Of a DNA stretch of 64,000 nucleotides, positions 37,001 to 46,019 are shown one piece after another. Under the pieces are notes generated by a model. That model was not told where the DNA came from. It worked only from the letters and a program-made list of their open reading frames with translations, and ran no database searches. The translations under genes were made by a program, and so were the position numbers. The DNA is from Macrostomum hystrix. Taxonomy: Eukaryota > Platyhelminthes > Macrostomidae. The stretch covers positions 13,475,501-13,539,500 of the forward strand of contig CATNEN010000001.1 of the NCBI GenBank assembly GCA_950097015.1, read 5' to 3'. Position 1 is the stretch's first letter. Every line of letters starts with the position of its first letter.

Positions 37001-39366
37001 GTTTGTTTCGTCTGTGATTGGCTAGTGGGCGGCTGAGTTGGGGTGGTGGGCGGTTTGTTTCGTCTGTGATTGGCTAGTGGGCAGCTGAGTTGGGGTGGTG
37101 AAGCGGTTTGTTTCGTCTGTGATTGGCTAGTGGGCGGCTGAGTTGGGGTGGTGGGCGGTTTGTTTCGTCTGTGATTGGCTAGTGGGCAGCTGAGTTGGGG
37201 TGGTGAAGCGGTTTGCTTCGTCTGTGATTGGCTAGTGGGCGGCTGAGTTGGGGTGGTGGGCGGTTTGTTTCGTCTGTGATTGGCTAGTGGGCAGCTGAGT
37301 TGGGGTGGTGAAGCGGTTTGCTTCGTCTGTGATTGGCTAGTGGGCGGCTGAGTTGGGCTGGTGAAGCGGTTTGTTTCGTCTGTGATTGGCTAGTGGGCGG
37401 CTGAGTTGGGCTGGTGGGCGGTTTGCTTCGTCTGTGATTGGCTAGACCAACCCAAGGACCTCAGACTTAACTGCTGTAGTCCCACATTGGTCCCAAATGC
37501 GCTAGTGTGTTATTTCTTTCTCTCTCTTCTTCCTAATCTACTAATAGTCTCCTAGAGACAGCAGCAGCAGCAGCAGCAGTAAATCGCGACTCACAGCAAT
37601 GCTATGTACCAGTTCTTACTGGCTGCAGCGGCGGCAACGGGCACCAGTGACAAGCCAATCAGGCAGATGGTTGGCGCAATCACCAATGGCCCGATGTGGC
37701 GGACCATGACAGACGTGAGTCCAGTGGCACCCATGAGCACCTGGAACACCGACGAGACAGTCAATGTGCCGCTGATGAATGAAATTCGCTCCATCCACAC
37801 CTCTGACTGTCCGGCTGTCGAATTGCTTGTCTGAAGTCTGTCAGCGTTACTGATGTTTTCTGGCAGGCTTGTCAGCGGAGGACAGCTGGGCAGGGTGTCG
37901 GATGACAGTATTGCAAATGCGGGTATCAGGAATGTGGCCGAGGCACCCTGAATGATTGGCAGTCGGGTGCCCAGAAGAGTCTGGAGCAATGTGGCCAGGC
38001 CCATGACAAAGAAGGTTGAGGAGATCACAGCCGACCGATCGCTCAGGTTAGTGATGCAGAGCGAGTTGAAGAGCAGAGTTGGCAGGATGGCTGTGCCAGA
38101 CATCATTGTGATGAAGTGCTGCAGGCCAAGCAGAGTGCACTGGCTGACAGGCGGCGCATCCAGGATGGAGTACAGCAGGTTCTTCTTAACAATGTCTGCT
38201 TCACACTCTTCAGGGTTTGTGGCCGGCATGTCTTTCAGCTCCGTGGCAATATTGGGCACCTCCTCCTGCAAAGGCATAGGATAGAGTAGGATAGGATAGG
38301 ATAGGATGGAATAGGATAGGATAGGATAGGATAGAATAGGATAGGATAGGATAGGATAGAATTGGATAGGATAGGATAGGATAGGATAGGACAGGATAGG
38401 ATAGGATATTGTAGGATAGGATGGGATAGGATAGGATATTGTAGGATAGGATACTGTAGGATAGGATAGGATAGGATGGAATGGGATAGGATAGGATAGG
38501 ATAGGATAGGATAGGATAGGATAGGATAGGATTGGATAGGATAGGATAGGATAGGATAGGATAGGATACGATAGGATAGGATAGGATAGAATAGGATAGG
38601 AAAGGATAGGATAGGATAGAATAGGATAGGATAGGATGGGATAGGATAGGATAGGATAGGATACGATAGGATAGGATAGGATAGAATAGGATAGGAAAGG
38701 ATAGGATAGGATAGGATGGGATAGGATAGGATGGGATAGGATAGAATAGGATAGGATAGGATAGGATAGGATAGGATGGGATAGGATACTGTAGGATAGG
38801 ATGGGATAGGATACTGTAGGATAGGATGGGATAGGATACTGTAGGATAGGATGGGATAGGATACTGTTGGATAGGATGGGATATTGTAGGATAGGATACG
38901 ATAGGATACTGTAGGATAGGATAGGATAGGATATTGTAGGATAGGATAGAATAGGATGGGATATTGTAGGATATGATAGGATGGGATAGGATATTGTAGG
39001 ATAGGATGGGATATGGTAGGATAGGATTGGATGGGATAGGATATTGCAGGATAGGATAGGATAGGATATTGTAGGATAGGATGGGATAGGATATTGTAGG
39101 ATAGGATGGGATAGGATATTGTAGGAAAGGATAGGATATGATAGGATAGGGTATTGTAGGATAGGATAGGATAGGATATTGTAGGATAGGATGGGATAGG
39201 ATATTGTAGGAAAGGATAGGATATGATAGGATAGGGTATTGTAGGATAGGATAGGATAGAATAGAATAGGATCAAGCAGTCAAACACTGACTAGATCATG
39301 CACCAATGTGTTGAGCGGCAGTGCATCGTCCTTGTTTGTTGAGTCAGCTATCAAACGGTCAGTCAT
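28054..39366 (-). CDS. SLC23/NAT-family nucleobase-ascorbate transporter, copy 1, seven exons
   Basis: Exons on the minus strand: 39292-39366, 37595-38265, 36602-36719, 36147-36453, 29122-29535, 28809-28904, 28054-28235. They total 1863 bases, 620 residues plus stop, the usual size for this family. All junctions obey GT/AG and the phases match (0,2,0,1,1,1). Family evidence: [13 protein letters not shown] in TM1 with the conserved [24 protein letters not shown] and [27 protein letters not shown]...HAINRG; the NAT signature [10 protein letters not shown] followed by VGSRR; EPVIGG; and a C-terminal LPF motif. The products are plasma-membrane symporters for ascorbate or nucleobases with about 12-14 transmembrane helices. 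Exon 1 (25 codons, donor GTCAGT) is the least certain. Intron 4 contains a 6.06-kb LINE, but the splice sites around it are intact, so the gene may still be functional. Confidence 0.85.
28270..28783. repeat. 27-bp minisatellite filling intron 6 of SLC23 copy 1
   Basis: About 19 units containing ctgaccccctgtgtcttaat, with one- or two-base length variants. Intron 6 is 28236-28808, so only about 25 bases at the donor end and 35 at the acceptor end are not array. Confidence 0.93.
29054..29077 (-). mobile_element. short SINE-derived fragment in SLC23 intron 5
   Basis: Twenty-four bases (ccccaaatgaatgtggtctc and four more) match the middle of the SINE copy at 18910. The same fragment is present in the second gene copy near 42935-42960. 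It is a tiny remnant in a 217-base intron. Confidence 0.45.
29560..29803. repeat. 20-bp minisatellite in SLC23 intron 4 (left part)
   Basis: About 12 units of gtcaggacgattcctaaacc and variants. The array is split by the LINE at 29804-35867 and resumes at 35868. Its left end is about 25 bases from the exon 5 acceptor. Confidence 0.93.
30484..31473 (+). CDS. LINE ORF1 (gag-like, DUF4780-type)
   Basis: 329 residues from the ATG at 30484. The first half is low-complexity Ala/Pro/Gly with a basic patch ([11 protein letters not shown]). The second half, from [15 protein letters not shown], resembles the DUF4780-like ORF1 domain of arthropod and other I/R1-group LINEs: GKRLSGEQL, then an RRM-like fold ending [20 protein letters not shown]. 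The stop at 31471-31473 may be a nonsense mutation, because coding-like sequence continues after it in the same frame ([13 protein letters not shown]). No zinc knuckles were seen. Role: probable RNA binding in the retrotransposition particle. Confidence 0.6.
   Translation: MASCQLSAPTEDTTVPKVTNAAAPGPAPANATNAALPILRGDRGIKRSTTSGAAKRRRRLKAQGKPASSTEDRAQAQGAEGALPRAGAGVGGPAPPAQAPAQGGAHDSPRPGSRAKEVPAPIRPAARLEGGVEAEGPVPTTDANPESGDAAGKGPGPRATYATIARRQPAIVVTGKDGKRLSGEQLSDICRSVDAMLWQLQLKGEPLAVGASATRDSCFVFWPGDAESGRRLLELLPTQSWAADLASLRENEPPQTKRHRIFVPAKSVVNSAEDLRMGLIAMNRELPTAGLIVHRTILRPDGTGFTAILGLSEQWTRRYPDGANICIGL
32040..35747 (+). pseudogene. LINE ORF2: endonuclease, RT, RNase H, frameshifted
   Basis: APE endonuclease at 32040-32720: LVQEPWLS with the catalytic Glu, [19 protein letters not shown]. 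The frame changes near 32950, after KSAPWW, and returns near 33345, just before [64 protein letters not shown]. RNase [15 protein letters not shown], the Glu in [17 protein letters not shown], and [15 protein letters not shown]. The C-terminal zinc motif is CPFC...H....C. The presence of RNase H places it in the I/R1 group and not in Jockey. Two frame changes make this copy inactive. Confidence 0.85.
35868..36130. repeat. 20-bp minisatellite in SLC23 intron 4 (right part)
   Basis: About 13 more units of the gtcaggacgattcctaaac array, continuing to about 15 bases from the exon 4 donor (36145-36146). Confidence 0.93.
36475..36539 (-). mobile_element. SINE 3' tail in SLC23 intron 3
   Basis: On the minus strand, ctagtgtcaccacataatgt and the following gccattg match the tail of the SINE at 14225-14548; then comes a (tta)n run. 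The tail ends about 20 bases before the exon 4 acceptor. The same block is in the second copy (44117-44181). Confidence 0.55.
36905..37445. repeat. 52-bp minisatellite in SLC23 intron 2
   Basis: About 10 units containing gattggctagtgggcggctg, ending tttgtttcgtctgt. Units alternate between ggtgggcggtttg and ggtgaagcggtttg forms, suggesting a two-unit higher-order period. Each unit has one CCAAT word on the gene strand. Confidence 0.92.
38279..39270. repeat. (AGGAT)n pentanucleotide array filling SLC23 intron 1
   Basis: About 990 bases of aggat repeats with frequent single-base variants (gggat, attgt, actgt, agaat). It ends about 14 bases from the exon 2 acceptor, so on the gene strand (cctat)n supplies the polypyrimidine tract. 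Intron 1 (38266-39291) is almost entirely this array. Confidence 0.95.
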
Positions 39367-39824
39367 GCTTGGCTGTCAATAAGCAACCTCAGAAAAAAAT
39401 AAAAGTAGAGTTGTTCGGAAAGGGCACACAATAAGCTCATGCAGTAAGCTCAGACGATTCTTTATCCTGAAACTTCTGCTAGTTGGCTATCAGGTCTACT
39501 TATACCGCTGAATTTCACAGCCACAATCAGAATGTCATCTTATCAGAACTAATGTAGGCTGTTCTATAAATGCCAGGTGGAACTAACTTGCAAATGTGAT
39601 TCGAAATCATACTGTAAAGCCCTGGCTTATCAGTTTGGAGCTGACTCACTGGGTAAGGGAACAATGGTCTTGATAACACATGCGTAACATTGGCTTATTA
39701 CATTTCTGGAAGTTGTACATGGTTCCTATATTACATTTCACACAACTATTGTGTTTAGAATTAATAAACCTAAAACGATAGTCCAGACAACTTCATAGAA
39801 ATTCCAATAACTATGCGATCTCCC
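39367..39824. other. upstream region of SLC23 copy 1
   Basis: Unique AT-rich sequence between exon 1 of copy 1 and the 17-bp array that starts the second duplicated segment. It should contain the promoter of copy 1; I see no clear TATA box on the minus strand. Confidence 0.35.
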
Positions 39825-40155
39825 CCTCAGTCCTTTCTCCCTCTCAGTCCTTTCTCTCCCTAAGTCCCTTCTCCCCCTCAGTCCCTTCTCCCCCTCAGTC
39901 CCTTCTCCCTCGCAGTCCTTTCTCTCCCTCAGTCCCTTCTCCCCCTCAGTCCATTCTCCCTCAGTCCTTTCTCTCCCTCAGTCCTTTCTCCCCCTCCGTC
40001 CCTTCTCCCCCTCCGTCCCTTCTCCCCCTCAGTCCTTTCTCCCCCTCAGTCCTTTCTCTCCCTCAGTCCCTTCTCCCCCTCAGTCCCTTCTCCCCCTCAG
40101 TCCCTTCTGCCTCTCAGTCCCTTCTCCCCCTCAGTCCCTTCTCCCATTCAGTCCC
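39825..40155. repeat. 17-bp minisatellite beside SLC23 copy 2
   Basis: About 19 units of cccttctccccctcagt and variants, equivalent to the longer array at 26320-27075. Confidence 0.9.
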
Positions 40156-40714
40156 TTCAAACTGGCTTTGCAATCTGAAATTTCTCATATTTTGCTTATT
40201 TTGCCAATTGTTTTGCAATCAGCTGAAGTTCTTTGTCAGGGACATCCTCATGGTGGAATCTTACTCTAGTTAAGAAAACTTCCCACCAGGAAAGACAATG
40301 TTCTGGATGAAAGCCAAGCGTCAATTGAATTATAGATCTTTCTTGTCTGCTTCGATCTCGAAATTGTTAATTTAATCAGGCGAAGAATTTCCTTGAAAAT
40401 TCTTTGTGAAAATGCAACTGTGGAGTCATCCAAGTTGCTCTTGGTGGGATTTTCATGCAAACCCAAAACTCGATTAATTTTAACGAAACAAAGTTGAAAC
40501 GAATTTTTTTCTCAGCGACAGAATTAAATTTATCGCTAGTCGAGCTTGAAACACAATAATGCGCGAATATTCATTTCTATTCATTGCTAATCAACCGAGC
40601 AACGGTTATTGAACTGCCAGAGAGATCACATGCAACTCCTGGCATCAAAGTCCATTGTTACTGCGTATTATATTTTTACTGCTTATTATTGCTGCACGAG
40701 GACTCTCTGACCTC

Positions 40715-41392
40715 CCCTCTCACCCTCTCCCTTCTCCCCTCTCCCTACTCCCCTCTCCCTTCTTCCCTCTCCCTTCTCCCTCTCCCTTCTCCCCTCTCCC
40801 TTCTTCCCTCTCCCCTCTCACCTCTCGCTTCTCCCCTCTCCCTTCTTCCCTATCCCTTCTCCCCTCTCCCTTCTCCCTTCTCCCTTCTTCCCTCTTCCCT
40901 CTCACCCTCTCCCATCTCCCCTCTCCCTTCTCCCCTCTCACTTCTCCCCTCTCCCTTCTCCCCTCTCCCCTCTCCCCTCTCCCTTCTCCCTTCTACCCTC
41001 TCCCCTCTCCCTTCTCCCCTCTCCCTTCTCTCCTCTCCCTTCTCACCCTCTCCCATCTCCCCTCTCCCTTCTCCCCTCTCCCTTCTTCCCTCTCCCTTCT
41101 CCCCTCTCCCTTCTCCCTTCTCCCCTCTCCACTCTCACCGTCTCCCATCTCCCCTCTCCGTTCTCCCCTCTCCCTTCTCCCCTCTCCCTTCACCCCTCTC
41201 CCTTCTCCCCTCTCCCTTCTCCCCTCTCCCTTCTCCCCTCTCCCCTCTCCCCTCTCCCTTCTCCCCTCTCCTTTCTCCCCTCTCCCTTCTCCCCTCTCCC
41301 TTCTCCCCTCTCGCTTCTCCCCTCTCCCTTCTCCCCTCTCCCTTCTTCCCTCTCCCCTCTCCCCTCTCCCCTCTCCCTTCTCTCCCCTCTCT
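40715..41392. repeat. CT-rich array (ctcccttctcccct)
   Basis: Pure-pyrimidine repeats of ctcccttctcccct type. The first copy has only a short remnant (cccctctcttgactctcc near 27601), so the array expanded here or was deleted there. Open frames across it (repeated SPLPSPLS) are artefacts. Confidence 0.92.
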
Positions 41393-41464
41393 TGACTCTC
41401 CGTAGCTATTGTCTTATCACTACGAGGCATTCTCCTATCACTCTGACGCTCTTGCCACTCGAAA

Positions 41465-42140
41465 GGTATTCTCTTGTCACTCAGAGGCTACTCTCTTGTC
41501 ACTCAGAGGCTATTCTCTTGTCACTCAGAGGCTATTCTCTTGTCACTCAGGGGCTATTCTCTTGTCACTCAGAGGCTATTCTCTTGTCACTCAGAGGCTA
41601 TTCTCTTGTCACTCAGAGGCTATTCTCTTGTCACTCAGAGGCTATTCTTTTGTCACTCAGAGGCTATTCTCTTGTCACTCAGAGGCTATTCTCTTGTCAC
41701 TCAGAGGCTATTCTCTTGTCACTCAGAGGCTACTCTCTTGTCACTCAGAGGCTATTCTCTTGTCACTCAGAGGCTACTCTCTTGTCACTCAGAGGCTACT
41801 CTCTTGTCACTCAGAGGCTATTCTCTTGTCACTCAGAGGCTATTCTCTTGTCACTCAGAGGCTATTCTCTTGTCACTCAGAGGCTACTCTCTTGTCACTC
41901 AGAGGCTATTCTCTTGTCACTCAGAGGCTACTCTCTTGTCACTCAGAGGCTACTCTCTTGTCACTCAGAGGCTACTCTCTTGTCACTCAGAGGCTACTCT
42001 CTTGTCACTCAGAGGCTATTCTCTTGTCACTCAGAGGCTATTCTCTTGTCACTCAGAGGCTATTCTCTTGTCACTCAGAGGCTACTCTCTTGTCACTCAG
42101 AGGCTATTCTCTTGTCACTCAGAGGCTACTCTCTTGTCAC
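41465..42140. repeat. 22-bp minisatellite in the 3' UTR of SLC23 copy 2
   Basis: About 31 units containing ctcttgtcactcagagg, starting about five bases after the stop codon of copy 2 on the gene strand. Two forms (ctattct, ctactct) are interspersed. Nearly twice as long as in copy 1. Confidence 0.93.
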
Positions 42141-42145
42141 GCCAG

Positions 42146-45100
42146 TCAGGCCAGTTCGCCATCAATTCCTCGATAATCCGGCAGAAACGGCAGCAGACGC
42201 AGTCGAGGCCAACGACCCAGCAGCCTCTGGCCGAAGGGCAAGTCATAGTAGGCCAGGTCCCTGCGGCGACATGCCGCCGACTGACTCGATGAAGCAGAGC
42301 CGGCCAGACCACGATCCGATGGAGTCCCTGTGGAAGGTGGGAATTATCATGTACCTGCCTTTCTTATGTATCTTAATCCCCTGCCTGAACACCTTTGTTT
42401 TAATCCCCTGCCTGACCCCCTGTGTCTTAATCCCCTGCCTGACCCCCTGTGTCTTAATCCCCTGCCTGACCCCCTGTGTCTTAATCCCCTGCCTGACCCC
42501 TGTGTCTCAATCTGCTGCCTGACCCCCTGCGTCTTGATTCCCTGCCTGACCCCCCCCCTGTGTCTTAATCTGCTGCCTGACCCCCTGTGTCTTAATCCCC
42601 TGCCTGACCCCTTGTGTCTTAATCCCCTGCCTGACCCCCTGTGTCTTAATCCCCTACCTGTGTCTTGAAGCAATCGATTAGAAACCTTACCTTTAAGAAA
42701 ATTATCTAGCACAAATGCGGAGAGTCCAGTAACGAAAATTTCGTTTTTTAACAGCGTGAACACAGTCTCAAGTATGATGCGGACGGCTGAAGTATGAGAT
42801 TTTAGATAAAAATTACATCAATATTTGTTTAACACTACTGTGAGTAGCTCAATTGAATATAAACTTTATAAATGTAGCTAAATTGCAAAACTGCTACGAC
42901 GCGTAGAGAAATTCTCGTGCCACTGACTTTCTCATCCCCAAATGAATGTGGTCTCGCCGATGCGTTAGAGCTTCGCCAATCATCCCCAAATCATGAAGCT
43001 CACCTCCCTCCTTCCCAACCAGGATCTCATTGGCCGCGGATAAACCATCGATTGAGCCTGGCGACCTCAGCCAATGGGGCACAGCCAGGCCAATAATGAT
43101 TGAGTAGCCTACAATGAACACGTTCCGCTGGTCGTTCATGTTGGCGAACTGCAGGTTGGACAGGCCGACACCGATCACCATGCCGAACATCGCTAGAAAC
43201 AGACCGCCGATCACTGGCTCCGGCAGCGAGACGAACACAGCGCCAGACTTTGGACTGATGCCGAATATGAGCATGAAGGCGGCTGAGAACATTATGACGC
43301 GGCGGCAGCCGACTCGGGTGATGCCGATGGCGCCGATGTTCTCGCTGTAGGAGGTGGTGCCGGTGGGCAGTCCAAATAGGCCGGCTAGGATGCAGGCCAG
43401 GCCCTCCATGATGACGCCTGGGCGGTGGTGGAAAATGTTGAGTTTTGATTTGGACGATTCCTAAAGTCGTCAGGACGATTCCTAAACTCGTCAGGACGTT
43501 TCCTTAATCTGTCAGAACGATTCCTAAACCTGTCAGGACGATTCCTAAACTCGTCAGGAAGATTTCTAAACCCGTCACGTCGATTTCTAAACACGTCAGG
43601 ACGATTCCTAAACCTGTCAGGACGATTCCTAAACCCGTCAGGACGATTCCTAAACCCGTCAGGTCGATTCCTAAACCCGTCAGGACGATTACTAAACCCG
43701 TCAGGTCGATTTCTAAACTCGCCAGGACGATTCCTAAACCTCTCAGGAGGATTACTAAACCCGTTTAGTTTTAGTTCGGTTCACCAACCTCTATTGATGG
43801 CGTGGGGCGGAGGTCTCGGCGCCCCTGACAGCTTTGCAGCGGCCACGTAGTCTCCGATGCTCTCTACCACGGACAGAATGACCGCGGCAACCATGCCCAG
43901 AATGCCAACTGCCAGAATTCTAGGCCTCCCAAACTGGCCCGGATACGGAATCCGAATCCAGGCTGCCTCGCTGAAGGCTTTCGAGCCAATGTCCGTGCGA
44001 GCGGCGTAGCTCCAGTCTCTCGGGTTGTCGGTCAATGCGCCCGAGGCTGTGAGGATGCCGCAGAGGGCCCACGTGAAACCAACTGATAGCAGCACCTGCG
44101 GTTTAATATCAACATTAATAATAATAATAATAATTGCAGGGGGATGTTGACAATGGCACATTATGTGGTGACACTAGGTCCAGTGTCACCGAAAGAAGTG
44201 CTGCTGCCCACCGCCCTTGCAACTAATATTGTTATCTACTTACCGGAAACGATTTAAACAGCGGAAATCGTTTTAGACGCAGACGTCTCTGTCGAACTGT
44301 CGGCAGCGGAACCGCCACCCAGTCCAGGATGTAGCTGAACAGAATCACCAGTGCGCAGACTCTGGCAAGGGTCAATTGACAAGAGACCATTGTTCAGTGT
44401 TCGTAGTTTGTACAATTTTCAGACCTCCTATGCGTCATTCGGTATGTGCATTCAACCTGATTGGTCAGTACTGTGCAACCCCTTCACCTGCGCCTCATCG
44501 TGCTTTGCATAAACTCTGCTTCTGCTTTGCATTTGTTTAATCGTTTGTCTTTGATTGGCTAGCGGGCGGCTGAGTTGGGGTGGTGGGCGGTTTGCTTCGT
44601 CTGTGATTGGCTAGTGGGCAGCTGAGTTGGGGTGGTGAAGCGGTTTGCTTCGTCTGTGATTGGCTAGTGGGCGGCTGAGTTGGGGTGGTGAAGCGGTTTG
44701 TTTCGTCTGTGATTGGCTAGTGGGCGGCTGAGTTGGGGTGGTGGGCGGTTTGCTTCGTCTGTGATTGGCTAGACCAACCCAAGGACCTCAGACTGAACTG
44801 CTGTAGTCCCACATTGGTCCCAAATGCGCTAGTGTGTTATTTCTTTCTCTCTCTTCTTCCTAATCTACTAATAGTCTCCTAGAGACAGCAGCAGCAGCAG
44901 TAAATCGCGACTCACAGCAATGCTATGTACCAGTTCTTACTGGCTGCAGCGGCGGCAACGGGCACCAGTGACAAGCCAATCAGGCAGATGGTTGGCGCAA
45001 TCACCAATGGCCCGATGTGGCGGACCATAACAGACGTGAGTCCAGTGGCACCCATGAGCACCTGGAACACCGACGAGACAGCCAATGTGCCGCTGATGAA

Positions 45101-45586
45101 TGAAATTCGCTCCATCCACACCTCTGACTGTCCGGCTGTCGAATTGCTTGTCTGAAGTCTGTCAGCGTTACTGATGTTTTCTGGCAGGCTTGTCAGCGGA
45201 GGACAGCTGGGCAGGGTGTCGGATGACAGAATTGCGAATACGGGTATCAGGAATGTGAACGAGGCACCCTGAATGATTGGCAGTCGGGTGCCCAGAAGAG
45301 TCTGGAGCAATGTGGCCAGGCCCATGACAAAGAAGGTTGAGGAGATCACAGCCGACCGATCGCTCAGGTTAGTGATGCAGAGCGAGTTGAAGAGCAGAGT
45401 TGGCAGGATGGCTGTGCCAGACATCATTGTGATGAAGTGCTGCAGGCCAAGCAGAGTGCACTGGCTGAAAGGCGGCGCATCCAGGATGGAGTACAGCAGG
45501 TTCTTCTTCACAATGTCTGCTTCACACTCTTCAGGGTTTGTGGCCGGCATGTCTTTCAGCTCCGTGGCAATATTGGACACCTCCTC
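42146..45586 (-). CDS. SLC23/NAT-family transporter, copy 2, exons 2-7
   Basis: Exons on the minus strand: 44916-45586, 44244-44361, 43789-44095, 43004-43417, 42691-42786, 42146-42327. Each has exactly the length and phase of its counterpart in copy 1, and all splice sites are kept. Protein differences are few: P/S in EEV(P/S)N, V/F in APP(V/F)SQ, A/F and A/V around QGAS(A/F)TFLIP(A/V)FA, T/A in GTL(T/A)VSS, R/K in AA(R/K)LSGAP, S/C in VG(S/C)RR, T/I in MV(T/I)GVG. No counterpart of exon 1 is visible to the right; the (AGGAT)n array runs into a 30-bp array instead. The gene may use an unseen upstream exon, start at the in-frame ATG at 45596-45598 just before the acceptor, or be 5'-truncated. 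Recent tandem paralogue of copy 1. Confidence 0.8.
42365..42660. repeat. 27-bp minisatellite in intron 6 of SLC23 copy 2
   Basis: About 11 units of the ctgaccccctgtgtcttaat array, compared with about 19 in copy 1. It again fills nearly the whole intron (42328-42690). Confidence 0.92.
43450..43770. repeat. 20-bp minisatellite in intron 4 of SLC23 copy 2
   Basis: About 16 units of gtcaggacgattcctaaacc. Intron 4 here is 43418-43788, so 320 of its 371 bases are array and no LINE is present. Confidence 0.93.
44117..44181 (-). mobile_element. SINE 3' tail in intron 3 of SLC23 copy 2
   Basis: Same tail as at 36475-36539 (ctagtgtcaccacataatgt, then a (tta)n run), carried along by the segmental duplication. 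Confidence 0.55.
44555..44772. repeat. 52-bp minisatellite in intron 2 of SLC23 copy 2
   Basis: About four units containing gattggctagtgggcggctg, compared with about ten in copy 1. Confidence 0.92.
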
Positions 45587-45599
45587 CTGCAAAGGCATA

Positions 45600-46012
45600 G
45601 GATAGAGTAGGATAGGATAGGATAGGATGGGATAGGATAGGATAGGATAGGATAGGATAGGATAGGATAGGATAGGATAGGATGGGATAGGATAGGATAG
45701 GATAGGATAGGATAGGATAGGATAGGATAGGATAGGATGGGATAGGATAGGATGGGATAGGATAGGATTGGATGGGATAGGATAGGATAGGATAGGATAG
45801 GATAGGATAGGATAGGATAGGATGGGATAGGATAGGATGGGATAGGATAGGATAGGATAGGATGGGATAGGATAGGATAGGATAGGATAGGATAGGATAG
45901 GATAGGATAGGATAGGATGGGATAGGATAGGATAGGATAGGATAGGATAGGATAGGATAGGATAGGATAGGATAGGATAGGATAGGATAGGATGGGATAG
46001 GATAGGATTGGG
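45600..46012. repeat. (AGGAT)n array upstream of exon 2 of SLC23 copy 2
   Basis: More homogeneous than the copy 1 array (mostly aggat and gggat). It happens to stay in frame with exon 2, which creates a long false N-terminal extension of ILSYP repeats. Confidence 0.95.
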
Positions 46013-46019
46013 AAGGATA

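Larger units (their letters stand above)
39825..46012. repeat. second copy of a tandem segmental duplication
   Basis: From the 17-bp array through the (AGGAT)n array this block repeats, in the same order and orientation, the block at 26320-39270. Unique parts are almost identical: every SLC23 exon has the same length in both. The tandem arrays differ in length. The LINE of the first copy is absent, and an extra ctctcccttctcc array (40715-41392) is present. Both breakpoints lie in tandem arrays. Confidence 0.9.
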
